A program made the position numbers and the translations under genes. Positions 49,401 through 61,400 of a DNA stretch of 64,000 nucleotides are shown here, piece after piece. A model generated the notes under the pieces. It made no database searches. It saw nothing but the letters and a program-made list of their open reading frames with translations, and had not been told where the DNA came from. The stretch is from Leptasterias polaris (Eukaryota; Echinodermata; Asteroidea; Forcipulatida; Asteriidae), in assembly GCA_037783415.1 (NCBI GenBank), contig JAZGTN010000300.1, forward strand, positions 372,001 through 436,000, read 5' to 3'. The first letter of the stretch is position 1, and each line of letters begins with the position of its first letter.

Positions 49401-52400
49401 AAACCAACATCCATTCCTCTGTAGATTACTATAGAAACAAGTGGTTGATTTTTCTCTGCAGTGCCTTTGAACCATACAAATTACATGTATGACAAAACTT
49501 AGGGGGTGGGTTTGGAAAGAGTTTAGGGAAAGGCCATTGGAATTGTTGACACTCTGCCATTGTACACCTTCAGAAAAATCGACTAAATAATTTAGAGGCA
49601 TGACAGAAATGACAAAGACCATTGCAAGGCGCTGCAAACTCTGTAAATTTAAAGGTATTATACAGGATTGGCAGAGCTGACAAAATAATCACAGACAGTG
49701 TTCATGTTTTGTGTAATCAACCACATGCATGAAATAACAAACCTGTGAAAATTTGAGCTCAATTGGTCATCGAGGTCACGAGAAAATAGTGAAAAGAGAC
49801 CTTATGTGTTTTCTGTTTTTCAAACATCGAGTTTATTATCGCGCGCGATTAAACTATTGTTTAACTCATTTCTCAGAAACGATAGCATTTTAGGCAGAAA
49901 TATTTTAAGGAACCCTTTCTACCTTTACTTACTTTAAATCATGTAAGTTATGTGTGAATCTGTGAACATTTGTGTTTTTCGATCTTACCAATAGTGTACA
50001 GGGCCTTTAAGGAGTGGCTTTTTCAAAGAAAAATAGTTACTGTGGTTTTTTGTTAATGGTTATTAAAAAGTACATGTATCATGTTTTTCATCAATTTTAT
50101 ATGATTCAAACTGAGGAATGAATTAAATTATTTAGAGGGACTACTCCCCCTCAAAAATGCCTTGATAAGGTTGAATGAAAATGGAATTTTATGGCTTTGT
50201 TAACAGACCCCATCATTATTTTATCACTTGTTTGAGGCGGTAAATGCTTGGTTTGGAATAAGGCATGTGTATTATTCTCCTGAAAAAGTTCAACCAAGCT
50301 GACAATGTCAAACTGCTCCGGAATTTGACACTATTTGTACAGTTTCCATTTCATTCAAAACAACTCGTGGCACAGTGGACAAATAAAGAAAGAGTATTCG
50401 ATGTAAAAAAGAAAAACGTACTTGTTTGTGTCTGGCATGGTTTTAGTTGAGTGAACTTACTTAACACTACGTTTTCAGAGAATACAAGAAAAATCCCAAA
50501 CAAGCAACAGTTAGACTGAAATCTAGGGCCCTTAATTGTATCGTGTTAATAATGGTGTTGACCTGTGGTCAATCAAACTAATTGTTCTTAAATGTACACT
50601 CCATTAAACTGAGGTGTAGAGTTACTAAAAAAGTAAAATGATACCACAACCCTTGTTGAAAAATTGGACTGTTAGTCATGGTGAACATTCCCTCCAGCTG
50701 AGTTTTATGCATAACCGTTGTTCCAATTATAGGTCTGCATGTCAGTGATTAGTGCCTGAAAATGGATTTATCACCGGATACTCATTTGGATGGGGTATAA
50801 GTTCAGACATTGTGAGAAGTAACATTCCTATTTGTAATAACTAATGTTTACTCTTCACTGATCGAGAGAGTGATGACAAGCATTTTTAAATGATGAAAGC
50901 TTTGGAACCAATACAGTAGAGTTAATGAAACTTAGTTGTCTCTTGTCTAAAGACAGTATGGGCACCAGTAAAATGGATTTGGGCAGGGAAGCAAAATGCC
51001 CTTTAGCCATCAGCACCTCATGATATTATGTGCACCCTGCAAATACATTGTTTTGTCAAAAGTGAATCCTTAAAACTAATGTTCCAACCGTCGATTTCAC
51101 CAAACTCTTCCTAAATTAGGACTAGTCCTAGGCAATGCTAAGAGATAGGACTAGTCTTAAGTTACTCGTCCTAACTTAAGACTAGTCCTATCTCTTAGCA
51201 TTGCCTAGGACTAGTCCTAAGTTAGGAAGAGTTTGGTGAAATCGACGGCAGGTCCTTTACTTGAATGTCCTTTGCATAGTTTTTGTTTGGTTTTGGAGAG
51301 TATGGTCCTGTGCAAACCACATAACATTTTCAGAGTTTAAACATTTGGGTGTTGAGTTATACTTGACTGGAGGATTCGTGAGGGTCTTTAGCAAAACGCG
51401 CTATGAGGAGTTAGGGTTAATTTTGATTTGAGTCATTCTAAAGACACTTAGTGCTTGATAGCACTGACCAGTGTTTAAATGATGTAATTCTTGCATGCAA
51501 TGACCAATGTATAAATGATGTAATTCTTGCATCTGAGAATTTTGGATTTAGTAGTAATAATAATTAATGACCTCTCCTGTTGTGCTGGTATCCACAAAAG
51601 TGCTCAATAATGAAGTTCCTCTGTGCTTGTTTTCCATTGGTGCAAAAGCAAGAAAATGTGAAAGAGGGGTGCTACATAAAAACAGCAGCAGATTAAACAG
51701 TGATCAAAAATCTCTTTGGGATTAGGTGAAATGTTCATTAAAAAGATGTGTTTACCAGGCTGTTTTGAAAATGTATATTGTCTTGATCGATGGCTCTGAT
51801 GGAATGTGGTATACCATTCCAGACCTTCCCTGCAGCTACCTTTTTAATATGTGGATATATGTCGAAAGTGTATAAATTGTTATTACAAAGTTTATTTCCT
51901 ACCTTGTATTTACCTGTAAATAGCTTCAGAATTTAGTGGAGCAGATGAAGGAGGGTTTTGTCCATGCAATGCAGGAGCTATCGCACATTCAAGATGGGGA
52001 TAGGATCTTACAGCAGAAAGTCAACAGCAACAAAGAGGAGACTGATGAGAAGATTGAGAAGCTGACTGAGTCTCTTCACCAGATCAAGGTACAAACCAAT
52101 TTTCTCTCTTGGTTTTGTTGCCTTTTCTCACGTTATGGTGCATTAATTGAACTTGACACTTTAAGTTGCTGCAAACAAAATTGTTTCAAATTTGTGTTGA
52201 TTTTAAGTTAAACCAAACCTTTCATTTGAAAATAGTGAGTTTTTCTTGATGTGGTGATCATCAAGCTCAAGTTTTTTCATACTTGTTTTGATTAAAGTTA
52301 ACAGCAATATAATTGAATTCAATTTAAGAGAAAACATTTCAGTGAACACAACTTTTAAAAATTGGTTTTTGATCAGGTATTTAATTCAAAATTACACTCA

Positions 52401-55400
52401 ATGGGTGGTCAGGTTGGCCTAGTGGTTTCTTTCCTTGCCTTACAGCTCTAGGACCCCGGTTCGAATCACATTGGGGCACTATATGTTGATTAGGTTTTCA
52501 GTTCCTACCTGATTTTGTGGGTTTTCCCGGAATTAAGTCTTTAGTGGGTTTTTTTCCCACATCTAAAACTAAAACTTCCTTCCTTGTCTTCTCTCCATGT
52601 GGTTCTTGGCCAGTGCAGTGGTTAAGTTCGCTTTTCTGAGAGTCCTTGGCTTCACAACCAGAATAAATGAAATGAAAAACGCAAGTCATTAGTTTTTTAA
52701 AATATTACAATTGTTCTTACACTGTACCATTTCCTGTAGACTGATCTTAGCTCTGTCCTGTCTGAGGTCAAGAAGAATAACAAGATGACAGAGAAGCTCA
52801 GTAAGCAGCTGGAGAGTGTCAAGAAGGAGCAGAGTCACATGCGCAAGAAGATGAGACATGAGCAGAACCATGTAAACCACAGGTAGGTAACCAAGGTTGA
52901 TTAAATCTCAGCAGATATAGATTCAATCTCCGGGGATTAAGATTAAATCTCAGGGGATTTACGGGCAAATAGTTATTTGATGTTGGTAGTATGTGATCAT
53001 CACACAAGCTGACTTGGGGTTGAACCAAGAAAAATTGACTAGAGCGGGATTTAAATCAACGACCTCTGGTTTAATGTGCTGGCACTCTACCAACTGAGCT
53101 CTCTAGCCCTATGTTGGCAGTCTCCCTATTTTTTTAATATCTTTGTTTGTGGGTGCGACTCAGAAGCCATACAACCATTAGCTACCCTGTAGCCAGGGAT
53201 CATACCCAAGTTTATGAACCTGGGAAGTGGCAGCCAGGGATCACACCCAAGTTTATGAACCTGGGAAGTGGCAGCCAGGGATCACACCCAAGTTTATGAT
53301 ACAACCTGGGAAGTGGCAGCCAGGGATCACCCAAGTTTATGAACCTGGGAAGTGGCAGCCAGGGATCACACCCAAGTTTATGAACCTGGGAAGTGGCAGC
53401 CAGGGATCACACCCAAGTTTATGATACAACCTGGGAAGTGGCAGCCAGGGATCATACCCAAGTTTATGAACCTGGGAAGTGGCAGCCAGGGATCACACCC
53501 AAGTTTATGAACCTGGGAAGTGGCAGCCAGGGATCACACCCAAGTTTATGATACAACCTGGGAAGTGGCAGCCAGGGATCATACCCAAGTTTGTAATACA
53601 ACATGGGAAGCGGCAGCCAGCGGATTACCTTAAGGGATGCAGCTTTTGTTATGATTATTTTTTTATTAAACATTAATTGTGACAGGAAAACTCATCATGA
53701 GGAAAGCATCGCACCATCCAACAAGTCCGATGTTGACAAAGACAACAACAACAAAACCAAGGAAGAAATCAGTACAAAGAAACTGGTTCGCCGTAGGCAG
53801 AGTATGCCGGCTGTTTACACAAGTATGAAGGATGACAGAGATGGAAGCAGGGCTGCCAAGGAGTCTAGGCACCATGCTAAGATGGCACCAATGATGCAGT
53901 CTTTTATGGATTCACTGCCAGACTCATGTGATGCCTTAAACAATGATGGTGAGATTAATCTGTTGTTTACCCCAAGTCAATGTGTTTTTTTTTTACTGTT
54001 CCCAGTTTTATGTATTTTTTTTGCTAAAAAGATATAGAAATTCTGAATTCGGTATTATAATTTCAGGCCTGAAACTAATAAATAAAAATGTCATACTGTT
54101 CTCGGGCTTTAGAAAGTTTCATATCAAATGTCTTTAATAAAAGCACAGCTTTTTGGTAAGAATTTTCCCTGGCTCCACTTTTCTGTTATTATAATGAGAT
54201 CTTCTGGCCCTTCGGTTGTTGACTGTCTTTTGCATATTTGATTGCCCCCAAGTTTTTTCAGTAATTTAGTTATTGATACATAAGTAAATTAATTATTTTT
54301 GGATTCACTTACTTCTTGAAACATGGTCATATTTATTTTTAAAGAGCAAGTTGCATTTTCTTTTATTGCCCCGAAGTTTCAGGATTAATTTGATCGATTT
54401 ATGTTAATTTAAGAAACATTTTCGAATGAACAACTTGTGAGTAAAATTGGTCACAAGTGAACACTTGCATTGGATTCCAGAGACAGTGTTGCTACATTAC
54501 ATGGTTCGAGTCAAGCTTTTGTATAGCAACCTCCAGATGGGGAAGCAATTAAGGCATTGTATCAGACATCAATCAAATCAAATAAAGAATTCCTTTGTTT
54601 TAAGTACATTTGTTACAAAATTATTCAAATCAATGGTTTAAAAACCCACGTCAATAATCATCACAAAATTATCCGATACAAAGGATCTATTGAGCCATCT
54701 GAGGAGGTACAAGGCGGGCAATTTGACTCTTTCACATCCAGACATGCAAGCGGCTCATCAATGTCCAGTGACAAAGATCAGGGAGACAAAGAACACATGA
54801 CAAAGGTAAACAAGCCCTGAAAGACCTACCCTTGATAAATGAATTAATGAGGATGTTTACAAAAGTGAATTTGTGGTTTGAGGGAGAGTACGTCAATGCC
54901 AACTCTGTAGTTTTCTAGAATTTCATTAAAGTAAGCTGTCTTTACTATAGACTGTGCAAGTCTCGCGCGCATTCGAACTTCCGGGACCATAGTGGTCCCA
55001 ACCATATGGAGTTTTACGTGGGCGAGATTTTGTTTCGTCAATTATTTTAGTTTAACGTAGTTTATGACCTAGAAAATTATACATGTTGTTGGGAACGCAA
55101 TACTAAGTGATAACAAAATATGAAAGTAAAACCAATTCAACAATATAACGAAGAAAACCCGAGAATTAAACTTGACCTCAGCTTCCGGTTATTGCAAAAA
55201 ATTAAGAATTTTGTGCTCACCTCCGATCATAAAACTTATGTAAAAGCTTGTTTTGGATGCGCGATTATAATCGCCAGATGCTGTAATTGCAAAGCAAACC
55301 CTTTTCATTGCAGTCTATGGTGTTGAGGCGTCGGCATTCCTCTTTAAACTGCGATACGGGTCAATTTAAAACCCGTTTGACCTTCACGAATCTGCGTAAG

Positions 55401-58400
55401 GGGTTTCTAAAAAGTTAACATCAAAAAAGCATCCTTGTCCCAGAGTTTTAATTTGTTTTTAATAATAATTAACACACTTTGGCGTATTTTTTTAAAAAGC
55501 TAAAACTAATTTCATGAAATTGTAATGATTTATTTTTGTTGTTCAGATTTTGTCATGAGATATAATTTAAAACAAAGATTTGATTTCAGAAATAAAAATG
55601 TTCTTCGTTTGACGTGTTTTCTCGTTCGGATACGCGCGAGACTTGCACAGTCTATTAAGGCAATATTTCCTACATGGGGACTACAATTTTCTGTTTGAAC
55701 TACGGCACTTTATTGCCCAACAAAACTAGTATGGTTTTGGCCAGAGTACTTTCATCTGGGCCCAATTGCATACAGCTGCTTAAGCAAAAACATATTGCTT
55801 AATACCAGTCGCCAATGCAATACGAGGAAAAGCATTTTGATTGGTAATCTTGTTCTGGTAAGCAAAGTTTTGTTGTGCTTAGCTACTTCTTGTGCTTAAA
55901 AGCAGCTCTATGAAATCGGGCCCTGGATATCATTTGGACACTGCTAAATATGAAAAGCAATTGGATGTCCAGTTCTCTATGACACAGTTGTGCATAGCAA
56001 CTGAGGTGTCCATGAACGGCTGTTTAAAAACCATTGATGTAACAGTTAATCTCAACATTCCCGATAAATCAATTATTCAGCACTGTGTTGAAGAATAAAA
56101 AGTACTTTAGTTTATCAAATACAAGATCTGCAAAGATCTATATTGTCTGTTATAACAAAACGTTGGCCCATGATTGTGGCTGTACACAGGTGCATTGAAG
56201 TCCATCTCCACAAACAACTGTTTTGTTGCAGCGATTTGCACATTAATCTTAATTCTACTCTAAACCCCACAACCCATAACTGTATTATTTTTTTTTTTTA
56301 AAGAGTGTAAGAAATAGTAACTTACATAAATATTTACAACATTTAATTGGAATTTTGTTCTTCATTTGTTTTCTTGAGAGTGACATGTAAAATGAATAAA
56401 AATTTCATTTTGCGAGGGCAGGCCTTGCTCTTTTTTAAAGCAGCCTACCGGGCTAGTAAACTGTGCATTTTACTTGCCACAGGAAGTTGTATTACTAGCC
56501 CAAATTTCAAACATGTATTGTCAACACTTTGTCTTTCTGATGTATTAACGCCACGGTAGTGATCATAACAAGTTTGTTTGTCAAATGAAATTACATTCAC
56601 TCAAAATGTTATTGAAACATTTATAAAATTTATTATTCACAGTTGAAAAGGAAGAAGTATGAGCATTACAAAAAAAAAGTAGGTTGGACAGTTTTTAGTA
56701 GCCTACAGGGCCAGTTAAGAAGCAGTTTTTACTAGACGCTAGGCTAGTGTTGAGGATGAGCCCTGAATGGTTTTAATTTTGTAAAATTCCTATCCAGGCT
56801 TTTAATTCAGGCAGGAGAGTTTCCTTCAGTAACTTAAAACAGACGCAGGATTCCAACCAACTCAATGAAGGTAAGGAATCATTAACAGCAAAAAAGTAAC
56901 CACCAAGATTCAACTAAATACTGAAAATAACCATGAAAGAGAGGAAAAGTTTATTCAACCAAGGTTTTGTTTTACCCACTTTATTTGATTTTTGTAGAAT
57001 CTTCATCCCACCAAATTCTCAGAAGTTCTGCTAGGGGACCACAGACCATTTAGTTGTGAATGCCTTGGTATTGATTGTCGATCAACATCTAGTGTAGTTG
57101 ACCAACAATCAATACCAATCAACACTGTCCTCGCTATTGTGTCCACCATTCTTCCCTTGTCGATTTTGTAAAATCCTTTGTCAACGATTCAAACAATCGT
57201 ATCTGATCCAGATGTTGGTGTACAAGTTAGCAGCCTGTAACATATTTTGTGTTGCGCTTTTGAAGGCTGTCAGTTTTAAAAGCATCTTTGTTCTGATTGT
57301 GGAAAGCCTGTTTCTTTTGTTACTGACTGTTAATCCTTGAAAAAAAGAGATACATTTTGAAAAGACATGGCTCATGCAGTTATTTCAATTATGTTTGCAG
57401 GGACAAGTAGTTAACTGGGTTAAGACGTTTCTGCTGTGATCTTATTTAAAAGTTGTATATTTTTTGTATGAAAGATATTTTGTCACATTGAATATTTGCA
57501 CACACAATTTGTTTTTTAATGGCCTCACAATTGGACCCCAGCAGAGTTTTCTCAAAGGCTAAAAACATTTTAGATTTTTGATTTTTTGAGCAGAATCTTT
57601 TTTAAAATAAAAATAGCCATTTGAAATTTAAATCTTAATGTTCCTATCAAATTAGCAAAAAATTTGACCAAACATGTGTTTAGTATATTTTCAATTTGTT
57701 AAATAATTTAATTCTTGAAACTAGAGGGCTGAGGTGAAAATCAACTAGTAAAGAAAGTGTTGTTTTGAGTTTTTCTTCATTTCTCTGCAGCATTACAGAA
57801 ATCACATGCACAATAAATGAAAACCACAGAACATTAACAACAATGCTAAATAAATAAACAGGTTAGTAAATAGATCAATGAAAAAAACGGGGGAGTGGGG
57901 GGGGGGGGAGAAAAGACCCAAATGAAATAAATATTCTGGCAAGGAGACTTTCATGGTATTTGAGGCATTGCATGGTGAGGTATCAATGTATATTTGGTTT
58001 GCGGTAACACCATGTGTATATCTACTTGCTAGGTAGATTTGTTCTTTGAGAACTTGTCTTGCTATTTATTCTACTGCACCAGAGTAGATTGTTTGGAATT
58101 CGGGAGGCTTCTCAGTTCTGAAAAGAACTGTCCTGCTTATTAACTATGGGTGGGAGGTAGGAAATCGGCAGAGACTACTACTTTCGCTATGTGGATCGAG
58201 GGGACTTTTTGTTATTAACTACACTGCCGCGGAGTGAGTTCTTAATAGGTCTCAACGTTTCGACTAGCTTGCTCTAGTTATCGTCAGGAGAGAGACTGAA
58301 GAGTGTAATGCATGTTGGTCCATTTATAGGGGTTCAGAGGTTTCAGTGTAGAGTCAGTCACTGCTCTGATTGGTTCTTCTGAAAGGAGAACTGTGGTTGG

Positions 58401-61400
58401 CTTTCATTTCTATGCGCTTCTCATCAGTGGGTGCAAACAATTTTATGAATTTTATGAATAAATATATGTATTAAGTACTTCCCTTGTTGTCCCTTCCAAT
58501 GTCAGCTCAGAGATTGTATCTTGCTCAGGAGCTTCTGACCTCGGAGAGGAAGTACGTTGGTCAGCTGAATTCCCTGCGAGAGAACATCATGTTACCCCTG
58601 GTCACTGAGTCACTCATTCATCCATCAGAAATCAAGTGAGTTTTCAGTCACAGAGAGATACCACTGTCACCTTCACTTTGGAGGGTAATGAAGCAGTCAA
58701 GGGGAGTCTCTGTTCTGCATTGTGGGTGGTACTTTAAAGTGCAATGGTTTATGAAGATTTCCCTCTGCAGAGGATAAATGGAGCAGTGTCATAGAGCTGC
58801 AAAACCCACAAAATAGCTAAGCATTGAAGCTTTTTGCTTAGCAAAAATGTGTTACCAGCCAAAGGTCCGGGTCATGCACTCCTGTTATTATTACATAGCA
58901 AGTGAGCTCATTATGTTTTCATTAAAGCAGCTCCCAGACTTTGGAATGAACTGCCATCTCAAGTAAGATTGTTAGACACTATATGAAGCACTTAAAAACA
59001 CAATTATTTTCAACTTTTTTGTATTCTTGTTTTTTTATGTTAGACCATCGTTTTTCTGGAATGTTTTATCAATCTGATGAAGTTTGATACTTGCCATGGT
59101 GTGATCTATATGAAATAGCTCTAATATAAGAACTTTTTACTATTATTATTACAGATGCAAATTCACAAAACAAATACAACACTATAAAACAACAAGGAAC
59201 ATTAAGGTGTCAAATGAACTGACTTCTAAAAATGACAATTGGCCCAGATGAGATTACTTAGTTGTCAAAGTTTAACTGGTTGATGTGTGTTTTCATTTCC
59301 CCATAGTGTTATTTTCCCACCTAGTCTTGCCAAGATGTTTGACAGACATTGCTGTCTGTTGTGTGCGCTGGAAACCCGCCTCGGTGACACAAAGTGGCAG
59401 GGAATGCATGGGGACATCGTAGCCAAATTTGCTGGAATTGAAAGCGTGAGTATAGATTCGCTTGGTTTTTTGTGTGTTTTTTTTTCCTTCTTATTTCTAA
59501 CTTCTATTTTTTCCAGATAAGTTTGACATATAAGTCTATTACTTTTTAGCTTTATAGGCTCAGCTTCAAAACTTATTTTAAAATAATTTATGGCTAAGAA
59601 ATCAAATACTTGTTTGTGATAAAAGTTTTACTGGGAAAAACAAATCAAAAACATAACAAATTGCTTCATACTGATACCCTTTTATAGCATTTATTTTTGT
59701 CAGAAACTAATTTAAAGGCACTGAACACGTTTGGTAATCACTCAAAATATATATTAGCATAAAAACTTACTTGGTAACCAGTAACGGAGAGCTGTTGATA
59801 GTATAAAACATTGTGAGAAACCACTCCCTCTGAAGTAACGCAGTTTTTGAGAAAGAGGTAACTTCTCACTAAAATAATAAAAGACTTCATGCATGAAGCC
59901 TTTTATTAGCATCTGAAAGCACACAACTTGCAACTTCGATGACCGATTCAGCCCAAATTTTCACAGGTTTGTTATTTTATGCATATGTTGGGATACACCG
60001 AGTGTCAATACTGGTCTTTGATAATTACCAAACATGTTCAGTGCCTTTAATGAGGCCTTGCTCAACATTTCAGTTGGAAGAATGCAGCCTTGTCTTATTT
60101 GGTCACAACATCCAACACCAACTGAGAAATTGCTAGGGTGGACTATGACTGTTCTAATCTGAATCAGATATCAAACCAAACTTGTCTGTAGTTTTAAAAA
60201 AAAGTTGGGACTATTATTACTCTTTTGTTTTCAGGCCGATTTCTTGTCTCAATACGGCTTATACATCGACATGTTCCCAGAGAGTGTCTCCCTACTCTCC
60301 CATCACACAAGAAAATCAGCCATGCTAACAAGATTCCTCAAGGTAGGCTGTAAATGTATCTGTGTGGCTACTTTTGAAGTCAATTTTTGGGTAACATATA
60401 TATACAGTTGCATTAGATTTAATAAGAATTTTTTCCATATTGATTAATTCTAAGGGTGAACCATTTATTATTTTATTTTGGAAGAGGTGTTGTCTCTGAG
60501 AATAGGTAATTGGTTTGTTCTAAATGTTTTGACGAGCTTGTGCCCAAGACAAAGATGTACAGGTAGTCTATCTAATAACCAAAATTGTTCCCTTGTAAAA
60601 GAGCATATTTTGCGAACTTGTTCTTACAAGCTAGAGAAAGATAAAAAAATAAAAAATAAATATATATATATAAACAAACAATCAAAGATTTCAATCGCTG
60701 TTAATTATTCCTTTTCAAGAATCATCAGTGAAAATCATTAGCCCTGTTGTAGTTGATTTCTTTACATAATAAATGTTCAGTGCTGTACATTGAAAAATTG
60801 TTTGTGCCAGTGCTGCTGAGATTATCAGCTTTCTTGCACCATCGTTACTTATTTGGTAAAAATGCTTGAAAAGCAATGTGTCATGAAAATTGCAAGTACA
60901 GCATATTGACCCCTTGCATACGTGGAAGCAATGTGTCATGAAAATTGCAAGTACAGCATATTGACCCCTTGCATCGTGGAAGGCACGTCCGCACAATGCG
61001 CGCCTACCATTTCCACCATTTTGGGAGTAAATTCATTTGTGTACATTTTGACTACCAAAAAGTTGGACAGGATAGGCGTGTGTAAGTGCGCTGCGTGTTG
61101 TGCCATAGGCCAAGTGTCTTTCTGGCCACCTGGGCCCAAGTTCAAAGAGCTGTTAAAGCACAAAAGTAGCTGAGCACAACAAAAATGTGTCTACCAGAAT
61201 AAGGTTACTAGCCAAACTAGCTCTTATTTTTCCAAAAATTAATAACATTGTTTAAATGTTTCTAGAAACAACTGGCCGATATTGAAGATGAGCAAGCAGA
61301 TCTCCTTGGTTACCTTCTAGCCCCTATTCAGAGGATTCCAGCTTATGTTCTTCATCTCAAGGTCAGACCATTATTCTTTTTGAGATATGGTGGACATTAT

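Noticed and set aside
53227..53673. Frames reading GKWQPGITPKFM repeats on + and LPLPRLYHKLGCDPW on -
   Set aside because: Translation of the intronic minisatellite; the real exon begins after the array at 53,686.
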